A DNA stretch of 64,000 nt from Trichosporon coremiiforme. Its lineage: Eukaryota > Basidiomycota > Tremellomycetes > Trichosporonales > Trichosporonaceae. The translations under genes were made by a program, and so were the position numbers. The first letter of the stretch is position 1; every line of letters starts with the position of its first letter. The notes under the pieces were generated by a model. It ran no database searches and had not been told where the DNA came from. It worked only from the letters and a program-made list of their open reading frames with translations. Positions 33,711-46,200 of the stretch are shown piece by piece. The stretch covers positions 990,570 through 1,054,569 of the forward strand of contig BCJJ01000001.1 of NCBI GenBank assembly GCA_039545355.1. Direction: 5' to 3'.

Positions 33711-35808
33711 TCGTCATCGTGGTGGTCGTCACTGGTCGATCGTCGTGATCGTCAAAAGTGTGGCGTCTGAAGCGTCTGAAGTGTCGAGGAATGAGGCGAC
33801 AATGAGGTGCTGTTCGACAAGTAGCTGGTTCGCAGGCGAGCACACGAGAGATAAGACGGTGACACACAGTCTCTAGCTTTGCTCGCTCGGAACGCCGGCA
33901 CGTCTGGCACACTGTAAGTACCAACGGTCCGGACAGTGAGCAGGGTGGAGAAGGAGAGCAGCAAGGAGGAGAGCGAGAGACAACGGAGAACAGAAAGTCA
34001 GCAAGTAACCCACGCGCAGCAGACGAGTAGGAAACACTGAGCCACACCAAGTCCCACCTGTTCCACTGGCATGCAGCGAGGGCGGTGCTGCGCCCCGTCT
34101 GTTGCACTTAAACACTTTATTCGTCCCGGCCCGAGTTATCCGCGCTGTTCGCTTGCCACTGGGAGGCGCAGGCGGCGCCGGACTAGCGGACGGCAGCGCG
34201 GCAGGGAGCGAACGGTAGTGGGACCGGCAGCCGTAGCCTTCGGTAGCGGCGTGAGAGAGATCTGACCAGGCGCCTGCTCCTGCTTCTGTCAAGTCGTCAG
34301 CACTACGCTGGTCAGCAAGATCTGCGCCACACTGTCCACCGTCCACCGCCTGCGCCTCCTGCACTCGCTCTCCTTCTCTGCAGCGCTGTACGCTCGGCTT
34401 CCGGGCAAAGGGTGACCAGCATAACACTCAACGTCATAGTCCTACGCTCCTATGCCGAGGACCGCGGTGGATCTCTCCCTCCCTCGCGTACCGGCGTACT
34501 GGCGGAAAGCACTGGCCCAGATCGACCATTCAGCAGCACGCGGCATGAGGGGAAAAGGGTGTTTCCCTGCCAATTTCCGCCAACTGCCCGAGTCAATGCC
34601 GGCCCTGTCCTCTGGTGCTCAGTTGGAGGGAGTGCAGGGTAAGAACTTGGGGTGGACGGCTGACTCGGCTGGGACTGGTTTGTCAGACTGTCAGACTGTC
34701 AGACTGCGCGCTCTGTGGCGAGATGCTCGCTGGGAGGCTGGCCCGTATGGTTGGCCGTGAGCTGTGTCATCCTTCATGCCCCAGTGACTGTCACGGACGA
34801 AGTTTGCGGCCGGCTGGTGGCCGTGCATGCCGTGCTGTGACCCGAGGTACCTGCTCTGACCGAACGGAGGACACGCAGGTCGAGCCTCGCCGCTCTGCCG
34901 CCGGTGTGCCGAGGAATGAAGTGCTGAGGCATGCCGATCACTGTGGCGTGCTTGGCACTGTGTAACCGGCTCGTCGACGAACCCAAGCGCCAGGCTCCAC
35001 ACGTCCCCGACGTAGCCTATGTCTTCTAGGCTTTGGCTCACTGGTTTCTCTCCGACAACTCGGTGTCTCCACACACTCGCGAGCTTGTCTGAACCCCATA
35101 GCCTGCCGCCAGATCTCTCAGATATCTCATCTTACGCCCATGGAGTTCCACAATCAGAAAGAGGCCGCTGCACAGGCAAGACTGGTTAGGCCGATTGCTG
35201 TGTACCGGGGCTTCTATGCAATACCGGAACCGTTATGCACGGTCGAGACGCAAGCCCTGAAGCAAGCGCCGCAAGGACTGCCACTCCCCATCTCCACAGT
35301 GCCGCTCATTGTAGACCGCCCTTGCCCGCACCTGTCGGTGCAGATACTGTGCATCCCCCAGTATTGGCAACTCATCTCCACTGACGGATCACTCACCACC
35401 GATTGACCCGAGCTCTTCTCCTCTGACAGTTGCGATGGAGCACAGTTATCCCTATTGTATGCATTGATCGAAGTATTGGCAGTGAATGCGGCTATAGACA
35501 GTGTATAACGTCTACGTTTGACAGGTCCAGGCAAAGCTGTAAAACTGTATCTACAGGAAAGCTCTAAACAAAAGCCAGTGCTGGCGGTGGGAAGTAGGAA
35601 AGCGAAGGACTAGATTTTAAATGTGTTGTGTGTGTGATGTGGATATGGATATGGATGTGGATAGTCATGATGAAACCCCAAGAATTATATGGACTGGATC
35701 CTGGAGCAGATCCAGCGCTTTTGTTTGCTGCGTTGATGCAGCTGGTGCAGTGAAGAGAGTCAAAGTGTTGAAGCTCGAGCTCGCTATCGCTCGCTGCTCG
35801 CTGCTCGC
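33711..35808. other. Gene-poor region
   Basis: About 2 kb without a supported gene. It contains three perfect TGTCAGAC octamers at 34681-34704. Open frames present show no family similarity. Confidence 0.45.
34681..34704. repeat. Octamer tandem repeat TGTCAGAC x3
   Basis: Three perfect 8-bp units in the gene-poor spacer. Confidence 0.8.
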
Positions 35809-37846
35809 TTACACGACAACCTTCTCGCTCTCGAGCGTCGGCTCGATGCGCTCCTGAGGAATCGGACGGAGACCCGAAGGACTCGGGGGCTCAGAGCTCT
35901 TGTCGCTCTCCTCGGCCTTGTCCTTCTTCTCCCTCTTCTCGGCGGCGTTGCTGCTCTCGGCGGGCGCGGACGACTCGGAAGCGTCGTCCGAGACGAAAGA
36001 GTCGGCGTCTGTGTCGTACTTGTCCGACCAGAAGTGCTTCTGGCCCTTGGAGAGGCGCACGGCCCAGGCGGGGAAGAATCCGCCCTCAATCTTGTACGTC
36101 CACGGCTCCTTGTCGTCCTTGTTCGGGGGCACGAGCTTGCCGCGGGAGACCTTCTCGAGCAGCCAGACCATGACGTTGATGATGATGTAGCTCATGATGC
36201 CTGCGATGAGACCGTAGGCGATAGAGTACGTGAAGGGCATCATGCAGATGGTGAGGAAGGCGGGGATGCTGTCGCCAAAGTACTTCCAGTTGATGAAACG
36301 CGCCTCGGCGGCCATCTGCGCGCCGACAATGATCAGCGTGCAGCCCGTCGCCCACGGCGGGAACGAGGCGAAGATGGGCGCGAAGAAGACGGCGATGAAG
36401 AAACAGAATCCCGTAGTCATCGCCGTGATGCCCGTGCGGCCGCCCTCGGAGATACCGGCGCCAGACTCGACGAAGGCGGTGACAGGGGGAACACCGAGCA
36501 CGGAACCGATCGAGATACCGAGAGCGTCAACGGTGTACGCGATGGTCGAGTTCTCAAAGTCCTGCGTGCGCTTGTTGAGGAATCCACCGAAGCGGGCCAT
36601 CGCGTACAGCGTACCGGTCGCGTCGAGAATGTCGACGTACAGGAAGGAGATGAACGCGAGGCCGAACTGGCCCGCGTGCTCCGACATGTTGAAGTCGATC
36701 ACGTTGAGCGTGCGCTTGATCGGGTGGAACGTGACGACCTGCTTGAAGAAGTTGAAGCCGTCGTCGCCGAGCGGCGTGTGCGGGAAGTAGGTGACAGGGG
36801 AGTTACGGGGCCACGAGATGATAGACACGAGCAGGATGCCGGCAATAATGGCACCCTTGACGCGGTACATCATGAGCATGACTGTGAAGACGCCGCCGCA
36901 GAAAATACCGAGCCACAGGGTCGGGTTGCGCATCTTGTCGCTCGACGGGCAGAGGCCAGTGTCCGGGTCCTTCATTGCGGGGTGGCAGCCGGCGAGCTCA
37001 ATGGGCGTCGCGTCGGCTCCGGTGATGAGACCGATACCAGCCGAGTACGTCATGCCGATGAGCGTGAGGTAGAGTCCGATACCGACGGCGGTCGCGAGCT
37101 TGATCGAGGCGGGGATGGCGCGCGCAAGCCACTGACGGATACCGAGCCAGGTGAGGCCGACGAAGACGAAGCCCTCGACGAAGACGGCAGCGAGCGCGAC
37201 CTTGTAAGGAATCAGGCCGGATCCGTGGTATCCGACGACGGTGTAGGAGAAATACGCGTTCGTGCCCATGCCCGTCGCGAGGCCGATGGGCATGTTGGCG
37301 AACGCGCCCATGCAGAAGGTGACGAGGGCGGAAATGGCGGCGGTGGCGGTGACAATGTCGCGCTTCACCTCCTGCACGCACTGCATGTACTCGACGTTGG
37401 TGTCGCAGAGGTCGGACATGGATTCGGGCGGGCACACACAGGGGCCGCCGGACTGGGACACGATCGACGCGTTCACACTGATGATGTACGCCATCGCGAA
37501 GAAGGTCGCGAGACCGGCGCGGATCTCGTTCGTGAACGTCGTGTTCTTGCGCTCCTTACGCTGGGTTGGTCAGCTTTGGTTGCTCCGCATTTGGCCATCC
37601 AGCGTTGTTTCACAGCGTCGCCGCCATGCATATGTCCTGTGGCAAACGCAGGATGCAATGCCAACCGCCAGCTAGTGCGATGGGAGATGGCCGCGACTAG
37701 CCAGTGCTGGGAACTCTCTATGACGCGAGGCCAATGAATCACTGATATGCCAAAATTCTACTCACATGGCCACTTCCCTCGAGGCGGAAGTACTTGCCGA
37801 AATAGGACTGCGCGACGCGCGCGTTGAGCTTGTCGAGGAAGCGCAT
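35809..37846 (-). CDS. AzgA-type purine (adenine/guanine/hypoxanthine) permease
   Basis: Exons 37846-37766 (27 codons) and 37560-35809, intron 205 nt (GTGAGT donor, CTGACCAACCCAG acceptor). The product is 610 residues. It is a proton-driven purine importer of the NCS2/AzgA group in the plasma membrane. Signatures: exon 1 ends GSGH and exon 2 continues with EIRAGLATFFAMAYIISVNA, then GLATGMGTNAYFSYTVVG, FLYVDILDATGTLYAMA and VTAFVESGAGISEGGRTG, the AzgA substrate-site motif. About 12-14 membrane segments are visible. The C-terminal 90 residues are a Ser/Glu/Lys-rich cytoplasmic tail, a likely site of regulation by phosphorylation or ubiquitin. A heptamer tandem repeat lies about 130 bp upstream. 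Confidence 0.93.
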
Positions 37847-40446
37847 TTTGCTCAATGGGCTCGATGGGCTGAGCTCGTGGATGCCGGTGCCGAGCGGCGG
37901 ATGGGGATCGTCGAGAGACGAGGGGGGATGAGAGTTATTAAGATAAAGATGGGACGGTCCGAAAGGTTTTCGTGCGGGTCGCGGGTCGCGGGTCGCGGGT
38001 CGCAGGTCGCCGGGGGGACTGCAGCTGCCGGCGGATTGCAGGCGGGTGGCCGTCCGAGTGGTGGGAGTGGCCGTGTGGAGATTTCGGGCTGTGACTCTGG
38101 TCGACTGCTCTGCATGGTGTGAATTTTGCCGGGGTCTGGTCTCTGCTCTCAGGCGCCAGGGCGGAGACCCGGAGGACCCGGAGAACGCTTATCGCAGGCG
38201 GTCCCAGTTCTGTCCGGTCTGGCCTGTGGGCTCCACCCCCAGCTGGGCCAGGCTGGCCTCGTCACAACCCAATCAATCCTCTGGCCACGCGCCGAGTCAA
38301 AATCATTACGGTGCGGTGAGCGTAATCTGTAATTTTGTGGGCGAATCACTTATCGGCGGCGCGCGATTTGGCATTGCCAAGGGCGACAGGGCCATGCCAG
38401 GGCCTCGGCAGGACATCCAAAGGAGGGTTAATCAGGGGCACCACGTGCCATACCCTCAGCTCCCAATCTCATCTCAAGCAGCCTGCCTCTGCTCCCCTTC
38501 CCCGAGACTGGTGACCCACGGTGGGTCCAGGAACGGTCCGGCGTCTTTCCTCGTCCATCCTGGCCGTCCTGGGCTGCAAGGGCTGAAATTTCCAAGGCAT
38601 CAGGGACCATAGGGATCGGCCCATGCTCATTGCTCACGCGCACGCACGTACTCTGCACATCCACCACCACTTCGTAAAACCTCGGGGCAGAGCCATCTCC
38701 TATCCGCCCAGGTCCCAGTGTTTGGGCCGGCGTACACCGTATACCTCCGCCTGGCATTGCAGCTCGAGGCGCTGTCCTCGCCGAGAAACCGGCCATGCAC
38801 CCCCGACGCCATGCGGGCCCCGCGTGCGTCTCACGCACTGACCGGGCAGGTGCTCAATTGCCTATCACACGACCAAAAGTCGGAGGCGAGAGACGCCACG
38901 GCCATTGCTATCGCTCGTCCTCTTGGTCTTATCAGCAGCGTTATCCGAACTCACTTCTTCTTATAGCAGCAGCAACGCTAGCGCCACTGCATATAGCACG
39001 GACATGGGCTCTGCAGCCTATCAACCGGAGAGTCTCGACAGAAAAGGCGGAATGTCTCTGCCGACATGTTCTGGATGAGACGAGCAACTCGGGCCAGCCT
39101 CCCCTCTCACACACCGCACTGACCACAGGTGCCACAGCCCTCTCTGGCCGCAAGCCAAGATTGCGTCGTTTCACAATCGCAGGACGAGGAATGTAGCGAC
39201 ACGGTCTGCTTGGGTCTCGTCTGGTCCTGGCGATCCAGACGAGCGGATGATCCGGCCGTCCATCGCAGACATCGCAGATAAGCGGTTCCAGCAGCCGACG
39301 GAAAAGCTTGTCGAGCCAACGGCTGAACGAGGCGTCGTCTCCTGCGAGCGCGTGACTGTTGGGAAGAGCAGGGGAGGGGTGGTTGCAACTGGATAGCATT
39401 CTGACGTTATACTCAACTCACCATCAAAGAAATAACGTGCGAAACTGTGACAGGAGCTTGGCGCTGACGGGCGTGACAAGTTCTTCGCGGAACGGTGTGG
39501 GTAAGGTTCCTGCACGCACTAGTGATCGGTCTAGTTGGTTGAGAAGAAGATCTATACTTCGGTCAAGAGTTGTGAGACCGACTGAGAGAGGGTGATCGGA
39601 CTGTGAGTCAAGCTCACTTGACTGGAAGTGGTGCGAGGAAGGCGAGCTGATCAGTTGGAGGAAGGCGGGAAAGTCCGCTGAGTCCGCTGGCAAAGCAGCA
39701 GCGTAAGTGACAGTGCGTTCGGGGTAGTAATTATGGTCAGATGAAAGGTGTGGTAGAGAGTGTGAGAACGACGGACGAACGAGTGTCGAGAGAGAGAGAG
39801 GAAGGGAGAGCGTTTGCGGGTGATAGACGCGTGTGTGTGTGCGATGTTGAACCGAAGAGAAAGCATACGCGCAGTCGCAGTGGTCTTCAGGCGCCGTATT
39901 AAAGCATGATTGAGTCGGTCGACTGTCTCAGGCTGCGGCGATCCAGCAAGATTGGTCGACCACTCACCTTCTTCGCTCAATCGTGAACGCCGCCAAGTCA
40001 ACCGGAAGGCTGATCCGCGCGCGACTGCCTTTCTCAACCCCCAGGGCCGAGTCAGCATCAGAGCGCTTAACTTATAATGTCACTACTGTCTGCTGTGAGT
40101 CGTCTGGCATCTCCATTGCCGGTAACTGTAACAGCACACTCTCCAGTTTCGCCGCAATCGCTATGCGGCCATCCCCTTCACTCGCCGCACTCGGTTCGCT
40201 CGTGCACGCTTGTGCTTGTTCGCCGCTCGTCTTTACGTGATAGTATACATGACCTACGAAGAACGCAGCACGCCGTCTCATCACGAGACACCGGGTTCAG
40301 CAGCCCGGGCGTGGCGAAGAAAAGGAGGGTAGGAGAGTAGGGGGGTTGGGGCGACGCTGCGACGACAGGGCTGCCGCCGGGTCGTCGCCATGGGGTAGAA
40401 AGGAAGGTTTGCAGGGGTTTTGGGCCTACGACGGAAGGTGGAGAGC
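37847..40446. other. Gene-poor region upstream of AzgA permease
   Basis: About 2.6 kb between the permease promoter and the beta-tubulin 3' end. It begins with a GCGGGTC array. Several medium open frames exist on both strands, but none shows family similarity or a consistent intron pattern, and I annotate none. Confidence 0.4.
37974..38008. repeat. Heptamer tandem repeat GCGGGTC x5
   Basis: Four perfect 7-bp units and a fifth with one change (GCAGGTC), upstream of the AzgA permease gene. Confidence 0.85.
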
Positions 40447-41894
<1,448 letters not shown>

Positions 41895-43254
41895 TGTGGG
41901 TGAGGTGAGTCGAGCGTATGCGTTTGCACGTTAGAGGGAGTGAGGGAAGTAAGGGGGGGCGATGGAGAGGAGGGAAGGTGGTCGCAAACCAACGTGACGA
42001 GCACGGTCAGTGCCAGGAGCAGGTAACAGGTAGCAGGTGAGGGTGAGTGAATGGCACGCCAGGAGCAGGAGGGCCGGGAGTGAGCGGCGGGAAGCATACC
42101 GGGAGAGGAAGGCGACGGGGCGACGGGGGAAGGACGGGGCGCAGCAGTAGAGCAGGACGAGCGCAGTCGGGTGTTCCAACGGACCAACGGGGGGTTCATG
42201 CCGTCGCGAGGGGCAAGCCAAAGGCAGTGGGCAGTGATGATCGCGTTCCGAATCGTGCGATTCAGTCCAGGTTCACGTTAGACCAAGGAAAGGCATGGCA
42301 TTCGAGACGTTGCGTTGGCGGCGGGGCAGAGGAGGGCGGGCCGGCGGCGCAGCAGTGACAGGGCGTTTGTAGTCGAGAGCGATGGGGGACGAACGAGTGA
42401 TGGCAGCAGGGAGCAGAGAAACACAGCGTCAGTGACGGCTCGTCGACAACAGACGATAGCAATAGATGCTTGGTCATACTCACTCGTTACTACGAATGAA
42501 GGTGGGGTACTGCTGGTGAAAGTTGTTGGATAGGACTACGAGGGGAAAGCAACAGCGACAGGCGACGTTTTTGTTGCCTACGGTGCAGGACGTGGCCCGA
42601 CCCTCCCGTGTGGTCGGTGTGTCCACCCAGCGTGGAGAAAGCTTGAGCCGCACCACCCAGGGTGGTCTGAGCGCGACCCAAACGCGACCCTTACCTCCCT
42701 CGCGTCCCCTCGTTCCCTGCCGCGGGACCAAATGTGTGGTTGTTTTGGTCAACAACACGCCACGCGTGGACTCTCCGCCCGCGCCTCCCGTATCCCCTGT
42801 GTGAAGGCGGCCCAGGCGCATATCGTTCCTGAAACGCGCCCGAGCCCACGCCCCCACCTCCAAACCTGCCAACTATCACGGCAAGTGCAAGGCACATGTA
42901 AACAACCACTACGAGCCACCGACTCCATCAACAAGCCAAGCACGCCCAAGTGAGCCTCATTGCCTCATTACGTATCTCGGGCCTCCCAGAAGTAACGCTC
43001 GGATGTTTGAGCATGCGTGGTGACCAGGAGCTGCGTACAGTAGGACCATGCTCAAGAGCATTTGTCAACTAACGATACATTGGTCTACAGTAGGAACTAA
43101 ATACGGGGAGGTATAGAGATCGATGATTATAACAACATGTTCGGTTATACTCGAGTAGTAGATTATATCTAGTGTCGAGGTCGCAGTTCAGACAAGTGGT
43201 GATCTAATCGAGGCGATGGCCGATAGTTTCGTCGGGGTCCACAGCGGCATTGTC
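41895..43254. promoter_or_regulatory. Beta-tubulin upstream region and histidine kinase 3' region
   Basis: This 1.36-kb stretch holds the promoter and leader of beta-tubulin and the 3' flank of the next gene, on the same strand. No coding potential was recognised. Confidence 0.4.
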
Positions 43255-46200
43255 TCACGCCTTCTCAGTCTTCTCCGCCGTCTTCCCACCCTTACGCTCC
43301 GCAACAGCCCCCCTCATTTTCTCAATCAGCCGATCAAGCTTGTACGGCTTGATGATGACGTGGTCCATGCCGGCCTTAAGTGCTTCCACAATCTGGCCCT
43401 CCCTCGCATTGCCTGTGAGCGCAATGACAAGTTGGCTCTGAAGGGCGGGATTCTCGCTCGCGCGCAGAATCTTGATCGCAGTCCACCCGTCCATGATCGG
43501 CATCTCGAGGTCCATCAGGACGACGTCGTAGGCGCTTTCTCCGGCGTCAAACGTTGAGGAGGAGGATGTGGAGGATGTGGGGGAAGAAGGAGAGGCGGAC
43601 GCAGACAGGGAAGGGAGACGCTGTCGCTTTCGCAACAGCTTGAGCGCCTCTTCGCCGTTACCCGCCACGTCGCAGGTCATACCCGCCTTCATGAGCTGGC
43701 GCTTCAGCACAGTCTGATTGATGAGGTTGTCCTCGACTATCAGCACTCTGAGAGGCAGACCAGCGCGCGCAGGCGTGGGGGGAGTCGGCGCTTTGAGCTT
43801 TCCGTTGGTGGACGGGATGAGTTCCATCGCTGGCGTGACTGGACTGATCGTCGACAAGCTCGGCGACATGGGCAGAGACGTCGGCGGGCTCTTGCCCTGA
43901 TTATGCAGCTTGAACCCGGGACTGACGGTGCGCGTCTTGATGTAGAAGTAGAAGCGGGTGCCTTCGCCGAGTTTGGACTCGACCGAGATACCGCCGCCGA
44001 GCATCTCGGTGATCTTCTTGCAGATGAACAATCCGAGCCCGCTGCCTCCGTACCGCGTGTGGATCATCTTGTTGCCCTGCTGGAAGCGCTGGAACAAGAG
44101 CTCCTGCTCAGACGCAGACATGCCCGGCCCAGTGTCCGCGACCGTGACGTAGAGGTAGATCGGTGTGTCCTCTGGAGGTGGGACGGGGTATTGCCTCTCC
44201 AGTCCCTTTGACGGAGGGGGCTTCGTGCTCCCCTCAAGCGGGGGTTCGTAAGCCACCTGTTCGAGGACCGAGATCTTGCGCGTGTGTGAGTTGGCTGTGA
44301 AGCGGATCGCGTTACTGATCAGGTTCGTGACGACCTGGCCCAAACGCACGGGGTCCGTCTTGATGCCGTACACGCCCAGCCGGTCTAGTGATTCGTTAAA
44401 CTGGAGGTCGATCTCGATATTCTTCATCCGCGCCTCGGACGCGAAGACGGACAGCTTCTTGCGTGACTCGTGCTGCATGTCTATCTCGACGTCGTGGAGA
44501 CTCAACATGTCGAGCTGGATGCGCGCCAGGGACAGGATGTCGTTCGCGATCCGCTCCTGCACCGCGCCGCACGTGAAGATACTCTCGAGCGCGTCCACGT
44601 CCTCCTCGAGGTCGAGGAGAGTTTGCGGCGTGGGGACGAAGCCGACGTCGTTCGCCAGCGCCCACTTCATCTGGTCCATCAGGGAGCAGAGGTTCTCCTT
44701 CACCAGCGACGAACATTGGAGGATAGCAGACACGGGCGTGCGGATCTCGTGCGACGTAAGGTCGACCAGCAGCTCTTGGTGCCGCTTACTCTCCTCGGCC
44801 TGGATGCGGCGGTTCTCCGCCTCGATGAGCATCTCCTCCTTGTAGCTGATATCCGTCACACACGCCAGGATTCCCGAGAGGTTCTGGTTCAGCTTCTTCA
44901 GGTTGATGAAGGTGCCGCTCATGGTCTTGCCTGTCTTCCACTTCCACTCGAGCTTGGTCGTCATCTCAGCCCCGGAGTCGTCGAGCAGGGCACGCCAGGA
45001 GCGCTCAAAGCTCCGCGCCTGGTCATGGCACACGTATGAGATCCAGTCGTTTGCGTTTGTCTCGAGCGACATGCCCGCCGGTTCACGGAACGCCTCGTTC
45101 GCATAGATGATGTTGCCGCACCCGTCTGACCTGAGAATGCCAGACGGACAGTAGTTGGACAGCACGGCCATCTCCTGCGTCCGCTGTGCGAAGAGGGACT
45201 CGAGATTCTCCCGCTTCTTCCCGATCTGCATATGCAGGTGTACCCGGAGCAGGAGTTCTTTCGGCTTGAACGGCTTGATGATGAAGTCCTCTGCGCCTGC
45301 CATGAAGGCTGAGACACGGAGGTCGTCGTCGTTGACAGGGGAAAGGAAGACGACGGGGACGAACTGCGTCGCGGCGGTAGCTCGGAGTTCGGACAGCAGC
45401 TCGAGACCAGTCAGCTTGCGCATGAGCAGGTCGCAGATGACGATACTCGGCTTCTGCCCCGCCTGGATCAGCTCCAACGCTTGGTACCCGTTACCAGCCT
45501 CTAGGACGGTGCAGTACGGCTCGAACAGGTCCCTGATGTAGTCGCGTATGTCCTTCATCTCGTCGACGACGAGCACCACATCGTCCTTCTCGAACATGAG
45601 GCCCTCGGGAACGGCACTCTCAGCCTCTGGGGCCGCGCCGAGGTCTTCGTTCCAGTCGGAAAGCTCCTTCGCAACCTGCTTCCCGTACACGCCGAAGGAG
45701 GCGGCTTGCGGCGCGTCGTGGTCGAAACCGTCCTCGCCGTCCCCGAGTACGGGGGACTCGGAAGGAAAACCCAGCTCGTTCTCCGCCAAATGATACTTCA
45801 GCGGAATGCGGGCCGTGATCGTGTTCCCGTGCTGTGGATCGTTCGCCGCGCGACTCTCGATCCGCAGTTGGCCCTGGTGCAGCCGTACTATCTCCTTGAC
45901 TAGCGCGAGCGAGATGCCGCTCGAGCTGCTGAGGTTCTTCTCGTCGTCGTCGTCGTCATCGGCGGCGGCGGCGGCGGCGGGCTGGGACCATTCCGTTGGG
46001 CTCTCTACGTCGTTGATGTTAGACACGCCGTCGCCCGTATCGATGACTGAGATGTTGGCATACTGGTCGTCAAACTGGAGTTTCAGGGTTACAGTTGTCT
46101 GCCTGTCCTTCTGGCCGCAGTTCTTGATCGAGTGCGAGAGCATATTCGACACAACCATCTCGAGCAGAATCGGGTCAAAGTAGATCAGCTCCTTCTCCCT

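Noticed and set aside
33544..34107. Minus-strand 187-codon frame starting near 34107
   Set aside because: Only its 3' part overlaps the BTB-like homology, and in a frame different from the conserved one.
36034..37737. Plus-strand open frame of 567 codons over the AzgA gene
   Set aside because: Antisense shadow: a charged low-complexity Asp/Glu/Arg product with no fold.
39420..40060. Possible spliced minus-strand gene with GTGAGT sites near 39421 and 39970
   Set aside because: The implied introns and frames give no consistent protein and no family likeness.
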